Assembly: GCA_041623475.1 (NCBI GenBank)
Contig: JBFJWU010000045.1
Location: 1 to 14,209 of the forward strand
Origin: JBFJWU01 sp041623475 [NCBI: bacterium]
Lineage (GTDB): Bacteria > J088
Length of the DNA: 14,209 bases
Direction of reading: 5' to 3'
In this document: in pieces, positions 1 to 7,962 of the stretch
How the letters are laid out: each line of letters opens with the position of its first letter
How positions within the stretch are numbered: the stretch's first letter is position 1
Program-made: the position numbers and the translations under genes
Notes under the pieces: model-generated
Told to the model about the DNA's origin: nothing
The model's database searches: none
The model's input: only the letters and a program-made list of their open reading frames with translations

Positions 1-600
1 GAAGGAATCCTGCAGTCGGTCGATAACGACGGTGACCGTGTCCGAATCAATCTTGCCAACGAGGCCCTGGCCGCGTCGGCCATGATCGTTGACTACAACG
101 CGTTTGAACTGAAGCCCGATGACAGCTTGCACGCCAACGTTGACCGGGATGAGCGCGGGTTCGTCGTGACTGATTCAGTCACTGCAACAAGCAAACCAGG
201 CATTTTTGCTGCCGGTGATATTACCGGTGGCTATGCTATGGTCTTGAATGCGCTGAATCAGGGTGCCCAGGCTGGATTTGCTGCATATGAGTACATTTAT
301 CAAAGGCGATTCGGAACCGATCCGGTCATGTTTGCCTACAAGCCTGCTGATGTTCGCATCGAAAAAGGATTCAGGACCCTCCCTGCCTGGCGCACAAGCG
401 ACCTGATTGTCACCCTTGTTTCCGCAGAACGACTTCCAGAGTTCAGAATCGGCACATCGTCACCGGGTCAGGAGTTGCTTGTCCTGGGTTCATTTGCATT
501 TAGCGACCTTCAGGAACTGGTTGGCGCGTCTGATGCGACAGCGGTACTTGACAACTGGCTGGAGCAAAAAATCGTAACCGTTCGCCGAAATGGACAGTGA
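1..600 (+). CDS. Thioredoxin-reductase-like FAD/NAD(P)-dependent oxidoreductase, 3' part (5' truncated by window)
   Basis: The frame is open from base 1, so only the last 199 residues are present and the true start lies outside; the internal ATG at 82 is not a start. The segment PGIFAAGDITGG (about residues 73-84 of the visible part) is the C-terminal FAD-binding motif of the two-dinucleotide-binding flavoprotein superfamily. The following NQGAQAGFAAYEYIY helix is typical of thioredoxin-reductase-like members. The N-terminal FAD site, NAD(P) site and any CxxC are out of view, so substrate and electron acceptor cannot be read. After the usual end of the fold there is an extra tail of about 90 residues from FAYKPADVRIEKGF to the stop. 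Its last half (ELLVLGSFAFSDLQEL onward) has the look of a small winged-helix domain. The gene ends 6 bp before the LuxE-like gene, so it probably belongs to that operon and may pass NAD(P)H electrons to the same pathway (inference). Confidence 0.8.
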   Translation, partial: EGILQSVDNDGDRVRINLANEALAASAMIVDYNAFELKPDDSLHANVDRDERGFVVTDSVTATSKPGIFAAGDITGGYAMVLNALNQGAQAGFAAYEYIYQRRFGTDPVMFAYKPADVRIEKGFRTLPAWRTSDLIVTLVSAERLPEFRIGTSSPGQELLVLGSFAFSDLQELVGASDATAVLDNWLEQKIVTVRRNGQ

Positions 601-606
601 ATCGAC

Positions 607-1668
607 ATGACATTCGACACCGCAGCTCATATCGAATGGCTGGCAGCATTGTCGGCCGAGGGACGCGCTCCGGACCTGGATTCACGGGCCGCGAGGCTGC
701 TGGCCCATCAGCTTGAATTGTTCCCGGGATGGCAGCGATTACAGGGCAAACTGCCGGACCGAATCGAACCCGGACTGGTCAGGCCGTTCCCGGCCCGCCT
801 GTTCAAGTCAATGACACCGGCGACCGGCAATCGGGTCTTTTCAACCAGCGGAACGTCATCTGGTGAGCCCGGCCGCGTCGGTTACTCGCCAGCAGACATG
901 TCGGCAATGGATACAGTCATTGACATCAATGCGGGGGCAAGGCTTTTTCCTGATGGCCCGGGAATAACCCGTACCCTGGTACTGGCCCCGGACCCGGATG
1001 CCAGGCCACAGATGATCATGGCATACGGCATGCAGCGACTGATCGACCGGTTCAGTTCCGGCGGTCAATTCTTGATTGGCAATGAGGGCCTCGACGTGCC
1101 GGCGCTTACGGCGGAACTGGACCAGGCATGCGCTGACGATACGCCCTTAACGCTGATCGGCGCAACATTTGGATTCGTCCTCTTTGCCGATGCAATGATC
1201 GACTCGGGGCGTACATGGTCGTTACCGGCGGGAAGCCGCCTGATGGATGCGGGCGGCAGCAAGGGCCGGTCCAGGTACGTGTCACGGCGCGAGTTTACCG
1301 ATGTCATCGAGACTGTTTTCGGAATTTCGATCGACTGGCAGGTCAATCTGCTGGGAATGACAGAACTGGCTTCCCAATTCTACGACCACACTGTCGGGCA
1401 GGCCAACAACCGGCTGGGCATCAAGATCAACCCGCCCTGGACACGGACATGGGCCGTTGACCCCGACAGCCTTTTTGCGGTCGCAGACGAAGAACGCGGC
1501 CTGCTCGTTCACCTGGACCTTGCAAATATCGACCACCCGTCATTCATCCTGACCGAGGATATCGGCTGGACAACGGCGGAGGGATTTGTAATTGAAGGGC
1601 GGGCCACTGGCAGCGAGCTTCGCGGTTGCTCCCTGACCGTTGAGGAATTTTCCTCGGCTTCCCGATGA
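607..1668 (+). CDS. luxE-like: LuxE-type acyl-protein synthetase (fatty acid adenylating, acyl-transferring)
   Basis: 353 residues, close to the roughly 370 of luminous-bacteria LuxE. In that family the enzyme activates a fatty acid with ATP to acyl-AMP, takes the acyl group onto a cysteine near its own C terminus and hands it to LuxC. Seen here: an ANL-type phosphate-binding loop, FSTSGTSSGEPG (about residues 78-89); an A5-like motif, LLGMTELASQFY (about 248-259); TEDIGW (316-321) at the place of the A7 aspartate motif; and GRATGSELRGCSL close to the end. Cys341, 12 residues before the C terminus, sits where the acylated Cys364 lies in Vibrio LuxE, so the relay looks intact. The start follows the flavoprotein stop by 6 bp with no clear Shine-Dalgarno, suggesting translational coupling. 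The 3' end overlaps the LuxC-like start (ATGA). The chain length or type of acid cannot be told from sequence. Confidence 0.9.
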   Translation: MTFDTAAHIEWLAALSAEGRAPDLDSRAARLLAHQLELFPGWQRLQGKLPDRIEPGLVRPFPARLFKSMTPATGNRVFSTSGTSSGEPGRVGYSPADMSAMDTVIDINAGARLFPDGPGITRTLVLAPDPDARPQMIMAYGMQRLIDRFSSGGQFLIGNEGLDVPALTAELDQACADDTPLTLIGATFGFVLFADAMIDSGRTWSLPAGSRLMDAGGSKGRSRYVSRREFTDVIETVFGISIDWQVNLLGMTELASQFYDHTVGQANNRLGIKINPPWTRTWAVDPDSLFAVADEERGLLVHLDLANIDHPSFILTEDIGWTTAEGFVIEGRATGSELRGCSLTVEEFSSASR

Positions 1669-3023
1669 CCAATGATCAATCATTGACGATTTCGTGGGCA
1701 CCCCCCGGCTGCACGGCAGGGGACATTGCGGGCATGGGTGAATGGCTAAGGTCGGCTGGACAAAGGCTCCGTGCGTCGCGCTCTGTCGAACAAATAGCAG
1801 AAGTGCTGGATGCAGCTGCGGTCGAATGGATCGGCCGTGCCAACACCAGTGATGAGATCGTCAAAAAGGTTGCCGCGCATTCGGACCTTTCCCCCGAAAT
1901 GGTTGCCCGGTGCATTCGTGCCGAGCAAACCAGTTCGCGCAAGGACGACTTGATCCAGGCCCTGAATGCGGAACTTGGATCGGCTGCATGCCTGGATCAG
2001 TTCGTCTGGCAGCCCGGGCTGAATCGGCACATCCGAGCAACGGGACCAGGGCTGGTCCTCGCCATCCTGCCTGGAAATATCCCCGGGCTCAGCCACCTGC
2101 CACTGATGCGAAGCTTGTTGGTCAAATCACCGGTGCTCGCAAAAGCGGCCTCTGGCGAGCCGTATTACGCAGCTGCGTACGCAGAGTCCATTGCCCGGAT
2201 CGACCCCCTCGTTGGCGACTGTCTCGGAATTGTCCGCTGGCCAGGAGGGAATCAGGCAATTGAATCAACGGTCGCAGAAATGGCGGACGCGGTTATTGTC
2301 TATGGCGCCCGCGAGACGATCAAGTCCTGGAGAATGGTGGTGCCGCGCCCTAAGCCTCTGGTCGAACACGGTCATAAACTGGGATTCCTGATTGCCGATC
2401 CAACGTGGCTTGCTGCAGACCCGGATCGACTGGACGCCATCGCTCTGGACATCTGCATGTACGACCAGGCTGCCTGCCTGGCCCCGCATGTTGTCATCGT
2501 ATTGGGCGATCATGACGACTCGGAACGAGTTGGCAGGGACCTGGCGAACGCCATGGAACGATTGCACAAGCAACTACCATGTGGCGGCGACGTAACCGAT
2601 GCCAGGACAACCCGGCGCGCCTGGATCGACCAGTTTGAATGGGAATCTACCGGCGATTCGCGGATGTTGGCCAACGGCCCGTGGGGTGCTGTGGCGCTCG
2701 AAACCTCAGGACAAATCAAACCAACCTGCGGGCTGCGAACGATTGCTGTTGCGCCAGCCGGCAGTATCGCGGCCGCATTAAGCCTGCTTGCGGGTTGGCA
2801 GGACTGGCTTCAGAATGCCGGGCTGGCCGTCCCGGCCGAAGTCGCAAGGCAATTGGCGGTTGCGCTGGCCGACATGGGATGTACGCGTCTGGCGCCTGCC
2901 GGAGCGATGCCTTTTCCCAGCATGCGCTGGCACCATGATGGCAGACCCGCCTTGTCGGACCTTGTGCGGTTTACGAATGTTGAAGGTCCGGCGGAAGAAC
3001 CACTGGACACCCCCTGGCTGTAG
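1665..3023 (+). CDS. luxC-like: LuxC-type acyl-CoA / acyl-enzyme reductase (aldehyde-forming)
   Basis: 452 residues, slightly shorter than the roughly 480 of luminous-bacteria LuxC. The family belongs to the aldehyde dehydrogenase fold and reduces acyl groups, taken as acyl-CoA or from LuxE, to aldehydes with NADPH through a cysteine thioester. Seen here: GPGLVLAILPGNIPGLS (about 127-143), the conserved glycine- and proline-rich segment of the family, and CMYDQAACLAPH, where Cys271 (codon 2475-2477) is the probable catalytic nucleophile of the LuxC motif DQxACxxPH. The ATG overlaps the stop of the LuxE-like gene by 4 bases, so the two are co-translated. No luxA, luxB or luxD-type acyltransferase follows: the next gene is lgt after 98 bp. 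The product is therefore probably an aldehyde used for something other than light, though genes upstream of the window could change this. Confidence 0.9.
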   Translation: MTNDQSLTISWAPPGCTAGDIAGMGEWLRSAGQRLRASRSVEQIAEVLDAAAVEWIGRANTSDEIVKKVAAHSDLSPEMVARCIRAEQTSSRKDDLIQALNAELGSAACLDQFVWQPGLNRHIRATGPGLVLAILPGNIPGLSHLPLMRSLLVKSPVLAKAASGEPYYAAAYAESIARIDPLVGDCLGIVRWPGGNQAIESTVAEMADAVIVYGARETIKSWRMVVPRPKPLVEHGHKLGFLIADPTWLAADPDRLDAIALDICMYDQAACLAPHVVIVLGDHDDSERVGRDLANAMERLHKQLPCGGDVTDARTTRRAWIDQFEWESTGDSRMLANGPWGAVALETSGQIKPTCGLRTIAVAPAGSIAAALSLLAGWQDWLQNAGLAVPAEVARQLAVALADMGCTRLAPAGAMPFPSMRWHHDGRPALSDLVRFTNVEGPAEEPLDTPWL

Positions 3024-3121
3024 CTGTCCTGCACCTGCCGGGTACCGAAGCCCGACGCGGAATGTTAATCTGGTCATTCGCAATCGATCGAAATCATCCG
3101 TTTTGAAAGGCTGATATCCGT
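3024..3121. other. Intergenic region between the LuxC-like gene and lgt
   Basis: 98 bp. A short CGGG/CCCG hairpin near 3039-3054 has no T-run and is not a convincing terminator. No clear -35/-10 pair stands out. Only a GAAAGG Shine-Dalgarno just before lgt can be supported. Confidence 0.5.
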
Positions 3122-3973
3122 ATGTTTGTTTGGGATATCGATCCCGTCTTGTTACGAATGGGACCGGTTCAGATTCGTTATTACGGAATTATGTTCCTGG
3201 CAACCATCATGTGTGGCTGGTGGTGCTGGCGCTGGCAGATGCTGCGCGGCGGTTACGACGAAGAGAAAGCCGAGCGTTTCCTGATCATTGGCGTCATCGC
3301 AGTCATCGGCGGTTCCAGGCTGGGCCACGTGCTCTTTTACGAGTTCGACCGCTTTATGGCCAACCCGATTGAGATCCTCAAGGTCTGGAAAGGCGGACTG
3401 GCCAGCCACGGTGCAACTATTGGTTTGATGATTGCGTTGGCGTGGTACGCCAAGCGGGAAAAAATGCGTGTCCTGGAAGTTACCGACCGATTCGCGATGT
3501 CGGCTGCGATTGGTGCAACGTTTGTTCGGATCGGAAATTTCTTCAACAGCGAAATTGTCGGTCGCGCGACGGATGTTCCCTGGGCCGTAAAGTTTCCAAG
3601 AAGTTACTACGACTATCGATTACCTGTTGAGAGTGTCCCGTGGCGGCACCCCAGCCAGTTGTATGAGGCCCTGATGGGGACAATCGTGTTTGCGACCCTT
3701 TACCTGATCGACCGCAGATACAAGGAGTCCCGTCCGCTGGGGCTGTTAAGCGGGCTATTCCTGGTCCAGTACTTCACGTTTCGGTTTTGCGTCGAGTTTG
3801 TCAAAGAGTTCCAGACACTGGTTCCCGGCCGGTCGTTTTTCACGATGGGGCAGTATCTGTCGATTCCATTTGTGTTTATCGGGATCGGAATGATCGTCCT
3901 CGCATTGCGCAATGGGCAGCCAACCAACCAGTTGGCACCCGTCAGCAGGAAAAAGGCGAAGCGCCGCGGATGA
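3122..3973 (+). CDS. lgt: Phosphatidylglycerol--prolipoprotein diacylglyceryl transferase
   Basis: 283 residues, a normal Lgt length. Lgt is an inner-membrane enzyme that moves the diacylglyceryl group of phosphatidylglycerol onto the lipobox cysteine of preprolipoproteins, the first step of lipoprotein maturation. Seen here: several hydrophobic membrane segments; HGATIG with His96 (E. coli His103 region); and the Lgt signature RIGNFFNSEIVGR, with Arg136, Asn139 and Glu144 at the positions of E. coli Arg143, Asn146 and Glu151. FRFCVEFVKEF near residue 220 matches the later conserved arginine region. The C terminus is basic (SRKKAKRRG), as expected for a cytoplasmic tail. The start is preceded by GAAAGG about 10 bases upstream. 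The gene stands alone after a 98-bp gap and converges with the metal-transport operon, leaving 13 bp between stops. The two lipoproteins in this window would be its substrates. Confidence 0.97.
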   Translation: MFVWDIDPVLLRMGPVQIRYYGIMFLATIMCGWWCWRWQMLRGGYDEEKAERFLIIGVIAVIGGSRLGHVLFYEFDRFMANPIEILKVWKGGLASHGATIGLMIALAWYAKREKMRVLEVTDRFAMSAAIGATFVRIGNFFNSEIVGRATDVPWAVKFPRSYYDYRLPVESVPWRHPSQLYEALMGTIVFATLYLIDRRYKESRPLGLLSGLFLVQYFTFRFCVEFVKEFQTLVPGRSFFTMGQYLSIPFVFIGIGMIVLALRNGQPTNQLAPVSRKKAKRRG

Positions 3974-3986
3974 TGCTACAGGTGTT

Positions 3987-5096
3987 CTAAAACTCGGTCA
4001 TCGCCAATCTGGCTTTTTCCAGCCCAGTGTCAGTCAGTCGCAGGTCACCGTCGTCGATCTGGACCAGGCCGGCAGCACGCGCTTCATAAACGGTCCGACG
4101 AGTAACATCAGCATCCCAGGTCAGATGCTGGTGCAAGGTCGATACCCAGCGTTCTTCATCTCGCAGGTCTTTTGTTTCGTGGTGCAGCAAGTGGACCACC
4201 AACATTCGAATCCTTGCCCTCAACATTTGCTCACGCCGGCGATGCCATTTCGCAACGACACCGTACTCCGGGGCAATCAGGAAACCAACGGCAAACAGTA
4301 TTCCGGCAACCGTTGCCATGCTTCCGGAAATTGATGCGTCCAGGGCGTGTGCCATTTGATATCCCAGGATCGCAGCCGCGGCGCCGATCCCGGTCCCGGC
4401 CCCGATCATGACGGCCAGGCGGTCTGTGAATAACCACGCTGTTGCCGGCGGCGCAATAAACAGGGCGATCACCAGGATCGATCCAACTGCGTCAAAGGCG
4501 CCAACAACCGTTATTGAGACCAGTGCCATGAAGCTGTAATGAATCAGTGTCGGCCGGATACCCAACAGGCTGGCCAGCCCCTGGTCAAATGCGGCGATTG
4601 TCAGTTCCTTGTAGAACGCCGTGATCACGGCGATATTCAACAACAGAATCGCAGTCATTACCCACAGTGATTTGGGGCCAACGTCGGTCCCGGCAATGAT
4701 CATCCTGTCAAACGGTGCGAACGCCAGTTCTCCCATCAATACCGCATCCAGGTCCAGGTGCACGTGCCCTGCGTGTTGGGCGATCAGGATTACGCCGATA
4801 CTGAACAGGGCGGGAAAAACCAGTCCGATGGCGGCGTCCTGCCGCAGATTCCCTGTCTGGAAAATCGATTCAACCAGCCAGACAGTAATCACACCCATTA
4901 CAGCAGCGGCAACAACTAGCAGCGGCGAGGCCAGATCATGGGTAATAAAGAATGCAATAACAATCCCCGGCAGGATGGAATGACTGATGGCATCGGTCAA
5001 CATTGCCATCCGGCGCAATACCAGGAATGTTCCGGGAATTGCACATGCCGCTGCTGTAACAACCGCGATCAATTGGATTTCCAATTGCGGGGTCAC
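3987..5096 (-). CDS. troD-like: Metal ABC transporter permease (TroD/ABC-3 type) with C-terminal winged-helix-like domain
   Basis: The best start is GTG at 5096-5094, which overlaps the TGA of the preceding permease (GTGA), giving 369 residues. The frame is open to 5198, but the extra 34 residues are polar, overlap the neighbour by over 100 bp and do not resemble the family. About eight hydrophobic segments fill residues 1-280. VLRRMAMLTDAISHSILPG (about 25-43) is the ABC-3 permease signature, and GAFDAVGSILVIALFIAPPATA matches its second conserved region. The final 86 residues (from WHRRREQ, about 284) are charged and cytoplasmic-looking. They end in GLVQIDDGDLRLTDTGLEKA, the wing pattern of DtxR/MarR-type winged helices. 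Such tails are absent from classical TroD and ZnuB permeases. It should pair with the other permease as the membrane channel for Mn(II), Zn(II) or Fe(II). It is the last gene of the operon and converges on lgt. Confidence 0.92.
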   Translation of the reverse strand: MTPQLEIQLIAVVTAAACAIPGTFLVLRRMAMLTDAISHSILPGIVIAFFITHDLASPLLVVAAAVMGVITVWLVESIFQTGNLRQDAAIGLVFPALFSIGVILIAQHAGHVHLDLDAVLMGELAFAPFDRMIIAGTDVGPKSLWVMTAILLLNIAVITAFYKELTIAAFDQGLASLLGIRPTLIHYSFMALVSITVVGAFDAVGSILVIALFIAPPATAWLFTDRLAVMIGAGTGIGAAAAILGYQMAHALDASISGSMATVAGILFAVGFLIAPEYGVVAKWHRRREQMLRARIRMLVVHLLHHETKDLRDEERWVSTLHQHLTWDADVTRRTVYEARAAGLVQIDDGDLRLTDTGLEKARLAMTEF

Positions 5097-6229
5097 GGTT
5101 CCCGCGCAATTCGCGCACGGCGCTCTTCCAACGATCGGGCTATTTCGATTCCGGTCTCGGTCAACGCCCAGTGACTTGCGCCAACTCGTACCAGCCACCC
5201 CCGCGCCTCCAGCAATCCCAGCAGGTCATCCCGTTCGACCCGACCCATGTCGACGATTTTCACAAGCGCCAGTTCCCGTGGCTCAAACGGGTCCTCGTGC
5301 TGATTTGCCAGGTTAAAGAATGCCAGCAACAACTGCTCAACACGCACGCCGCTGCGACGCTGACGGATACGGATCCAGGTCCACACCAGCCCGCGACTGG
5401 ATCCGAATGCAAGGGACAGGACGACTGCCGCGGCCGCAACCAGGACAATCGCCGGGCCGGTTGGCATTCGTGCGGTTTCAGCACTTACCCAGGCACCCGA
5501 CAGGCCCGATATTGCGCCGATGGCCGCAGCGATTGCCACCATTGGCGCCAATCGGTCGGTCCACTGGCGTGCTGCAGCAGCAGGGGCAACGATCATGGCG
5601 CTCATCAGGACAACGCCGACGCTTTGCAGGCCAAGCACAACGGCCAGAACCAGGCAAGACATCAACGATGCATCCAACATTGACACCCGCCAGCCGAGAC
5701 CCTGGGCGTACTCCGGATCGAAACTGATCAGTTTCCATTCTTTCCAGAACAGTCCGGTCAGGATCATCGCCACAGCACCCAGGACGGCAATTGTAATGAC
5801 ATCGCGCTCCAACATGGTTGCGGCCTGTCCAAAAAGAAACTTGTCCAGGCCCGCCTGGGATGCATTGGGCATCTTCTGGATAAATGTCAGGACGACCAGT
5901 CCGAAGCCGAAAAAAACGGCCAGCACCAGCCCCAGGGCACCGTCATAGGCAATCCGGGTCCGTTTGTCAATCTGCGTGACCAACTGCGCTCCGAGCCAGC
6001 CGGTCAGGCCTGCACCGGTAAGAAGGACCATCAAGTCCTTGCGCCCCGTCAACAGGAATGCCAGGGCAACCCCTGGCAGCGCGCAATGGGACACCGCATC
6101 ACCCAGCAGGCTTTGCCGCCGCAGGACCGCGAACGACCCCAGGACGCCGCTGGTTGCTCCGATCAAAATGGTTCCCAGGCTGACCGTGCGGACGGTGTAA
6201 TCGAAAATCAGGTCGTGAAAGAAATCCAC
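5093..6229 (-). CDS. troC-like: Metal ABC transporter permease (TroC/ABC-3 type) with C-terminal winged-helix-like domain
   Basis: The start was chosen at GTG 6229-6227, 7 bp after the ATPase stop, giving 378 residues beginning VDFFHDLIFDYTVRTV. This matches family N termini, where a DYTxRT segment follows about ten residues. TTG 6262 and GTG 6259 are in-frame alternatives that would overlap the ATPase gene by up to 26 bp. No clear Shine-Dalgarno decides among them. Seen: ABC-3 signature GSFAVLRRQSLLGDAVSH near residue 30; multiple membrane segments; and LQSVGVVLMSAMIVAPAAAA, the second conserved permease region. The last 96 residues or so (from WTWIRIRQRRSG) are hydrophilic and end with GWLVRVGASHWALTETGIEIA, a winged-helix wing like that of the partner permease. 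The two tails resemble each other in position and in the LTxTGxExA motif, which suggests descent from one ancestral tailed permease. The stop overlaps the GTG of the next gene. Confidence 0.93.
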   Translation of the reverse strand: MDFFHDLIFDYTVRTVSLGTILIGATSGVLGSFAVLRRQSLLGDAVSHCALPGVALAFLLTGRKDLMVLLTGAGLTGWLGAQLVTQIDKRTRIAYDGALGLVLAVFFGFGLVVLTFIQKMPNASQAGLDKFLFGQAATMLERDVITIAVLGAVAMILTGLFWKEWKLISFDPEYAQGLGWRVSMLDASLMSCLVLAVVLGLQSVGVVLMSAMIVAPAAAARQWTDRLAPMVAIAAAIGAISGLSGAWVSAETARMPTGPAIVLVAAAAVVLSLAFGSSRGLVWTWIRIRQRRSGVRVEQLLLAFFNLANQHEDPFEPRELALVKIVDMGRVERDDLLGLLEARGWLVRVGASHWALTETGIEIARSLEERRARIAREP

Positions 6230-6236
6230 TGGACAG

Positions 6237-7019
6237 TCATTCGTTACTGTGGCTGACACCAAGGCCAGGAATAAAGGCGGTTCGTCCGCCGTAGGTTGCC
6301 CTTAATCGTTCCTCGGTAAATACGGTCGCAACGGGTCCTGCCGCAATACAGCGAACATTCAACAATGCAACCTGGTCAAAGTATTCGGGAACCGTCTGCA
6401 GATCGTGATGAACGACAACGACGGTCTTTCCGGCTGCCCGCATATCCTTCAAAAGGGCGACGATTGCTCGCTCAGTAACTGCATCGACACCCTGGAAGGG
6501 CTCATCCATCAGGTACACGTTTGCGTCCTGAACCAACGCACGCGCAATCAATACGCGCTGTTGCTGGCCCCCGGACAGTCGACCGATGTGACGCCCGGCG
6601 AATGCCTCCATTCCGACCCGCTCCAGCGCCTCCAGAGCCTGCAGGCGTTCCGCCTTTCCGGGGCGGCGGATCAGGCCAAGAGCGCCATAGGACCCCATCA
6701 TCACGACGTCGAGGACGTTGACAGGAAAATCCCAATCCAACCCGGACCGCTGGGGAACATAACCAACCAGCCCCCGTTGCTCATCAATTTTGCGTCCGAA
6801 AATATAGACATGGCCGGCAAGCGGCTTGATCAGGCCAAGCAACGTTCGAATCAGCGTCGTCTTGCCAGCACCATTTGGTCCAACGATGGCCATCAGGATC
6901 CCCGGCGGAACATCCAGGTCAATATCCCAAAGAACCGGCTGCTCCTGATAGGCGACGGTCAAGTCTTCAATGTGGATCGCTGTTTCCGCCGAAGGAACAT
7001 GCGGATGCCCGATTGTCAT
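6237..7019 (-). CDS. troB-like: Metal ABC transporter ATP-binding protein (TroB/MntB type)
   Basis: 260 residues, full length for this family. It energises the two permeases by ATP hydrolysis at the cytoplasmic face. Motifs in order: Walker [10 protein letters not shown] (about 48-56), Q-loop [14 protein letters not shown] (the FPV and tryptophan pattern is typical of Mn/Zn/Fe chelate-type ABC-3 systems), signature LSGGQQQR, Walker [13 protein letters not shown], and H-loop VVVVHHDL. All catalytic residues are present. The ATG at 7019 lies 4 bp after the stop of the binding-protein gene, and the 3' end lies 7 bp before the preferred permease start, so the genes are one transcription unit. Nothing unusual is seen in the protein itself. 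Confidence 0.96.
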   Translation of the reverse strand: MTIGHPHVPSAETAIHIEDLTVAYQEQPVLWDIDLDVPPGILMAIVGPNGAGKTTLIRTLLGLIKPLAGHVYIFGRKIDEQRGLVGYVPQRSGLDWDFPVNVLDVVMMGSYGALGLIRRPGKAERLQALEALERVGMEAFAGRHIGRLSGGQQQRVLIARALVQDANVYLMDEPFQGVDAVTERAIVALLKDMRAAGKTVVVVHHDLQTVPEYFDQVALLNVRCIAAGPVATVFTEERLRATYGGRTAFIPGLGVSHSNE

Positions 7020-7023
7020 CCTG

Positions 7024-7962
7024 TCACGGTCCCTGATGGCCCTTTAGTGCACCGGAAATGGTAGAAACGTTATGACGGACCATCTCAACGTAGGTACCAC
7101 CCGGACCTCCTGGCTCGCCCAATGCGTCAGAAAACAGGCTGCCACCGACCTTGACATCGCCGCCTTTTGATTTGACGGCCTGGCGCAAGGCCTCTACATA
7201 GCGCTCGGGGACGGTCGTTTCGACAAATACTGCCGGAATTTCCCGGTCGGCGATGAAAGCTGCAAGGTCCTGGACGTCGGCGGCACCTGCTTCGGACGCG
7301 GTGCTGATGCCCAAAAGTCCGCGAACCTCCATCCCATAGGCGCGCCCGAAATAGCCAAACGCATCGTGGGCAGTGACCAGAACCCTGACCGGTTCCGGGA
7401 TCAGCTCGACCTGCTGTCGAACCCACTGATCGAGCGTGCCCAGTTCCGAAATAAAATCGGCGGCTCTGGCCCTGTATCCGTCAGCGTGGGCCGGATCGAG
7501 CTCTGAAAGTCGTTCGGCCAGGTAGGCGACCCCCTGGCTCCAGAGCGACACATCAAACCAGATGTGGGGATCGTTGTTTCCAGGGTAATCGGGAAACGCC
7601 AGCAACTGCCCTGCCGGAATTCCTGCGGTAATAGCGACGGTAGGCTTGCCATTCTCTGCCATCCGGGCAAAGATTTCGACCATCTTGCCTTCAAGATGCA
7701 GGCCGTTATAGACAACGATATCAGCCGCCGCCATTCGCGAGACGTCACCCTCGCTGGCCTTGTACAAATGCGGATCAACACCTGCACCCATCAGGGCGGT
7801 AACCTGGACATCGTCGCCCCCCAGTCGGCGCACGGTGTCGGCAACAATATTTGTCGTCGCCACGATCTTTGTCGCCGCGCCCGTTTCCGTTGCAACCGGC
7901 TTACCAGCCTTGTCACATCCTGCAGCAACGACCACAACAGCCAGTAAGATCCTAATGGGCAT
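7024..7962 (-). CDS. troA-like: Metal-binding lipoprotein of ABC transporter (TroA-like, cluster A-I)
   Basis: 312 residues from the ATG at 7962, preferred over the ATG at 7971 because AAGGA lies 8 bases before it, whereas the first ATG touches that sequence. This periplasmic protein captures the metal and delivers it to the permeases. The N terminus has Arg4, a hydrophobic stretch and VAAGC with Cys16. That is an acceptable lipobox, although Ala rather than Leu is at -3. The four metal ligands fall at His65 (DPHLYKAS), His133 (DPHIWFDV), His199 (AHDAFGYF) and Asp279 (FSDALGEPG). The last three match Treponema TroA numbering exactly, and the first corresponds to TroA His68. There is no His-rich loop of the ZnuA kind between the first two ligands. 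This favours a TroA/Mn-type function, but Zn cannot be excluded, since TroA binds both. The gene overlaps the regulator gene by 11 bp. Confidence 0.95.
   Translation of the reverse strand: MPIRILLAVVVVAAGCDKAGKPVATETGAATKIVATTNIVADTVRRLGGDDVQVTALMGAGVDPHLYKASEGDVSRMAAADIVVYNGLHLEGKMVEIFARMAENGKPTVAITAGIPAGQLLAFPDYPGNNDPHIWFDVSLWSQGVAYLAERLSELDPAHADGYRARAADFISELGTLDQWVRQQVELIPEPVRVLVTAHDAFGYFGRAYGMEVRGLLGISTASEAGAADVQDLAAFIADREIPAVFVETTVPERYVEALRQAVKSKGGDVKVGGSLFSDALGEPGGPGGTYVEMVRHNVSTISGALKGHQGP

Noticed and set aside
3039-3054. Terminator after the LuxC-like gene
   Set aside because: Only a 4-bp CGGG/CCCG stem with an 8-base loop and no following T-run.
3974-3986. Shared terminator between lgt and the metal operon
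   Set aside because: Only 13 bp separate the stops and no stem-loop with a T-run is visible there.
3912-4334. 140-codon plus-strand open frame across the lgt/permease junction
   Set aside because: It runs over the ends of two well-supported genes in other frames, has no recognisable motif and low-complexity Gln/His-rich content typical of shadow frames.
5097-5198. Upstream extension of the second permease to an earlier start (403 residues)
   Set aside because: It overlaps the previous gene by 106 bp, is polar and unlike family N termini; a GTG overlapping the upstream stop (GTGA) gives a normal start.
6405-7064. 219-codon plus-strand open frame opposite the ABC ATPase
   Set aside because: Antisense shadow of a gene with all ABC motifs intact; no start signal or family resemblance.
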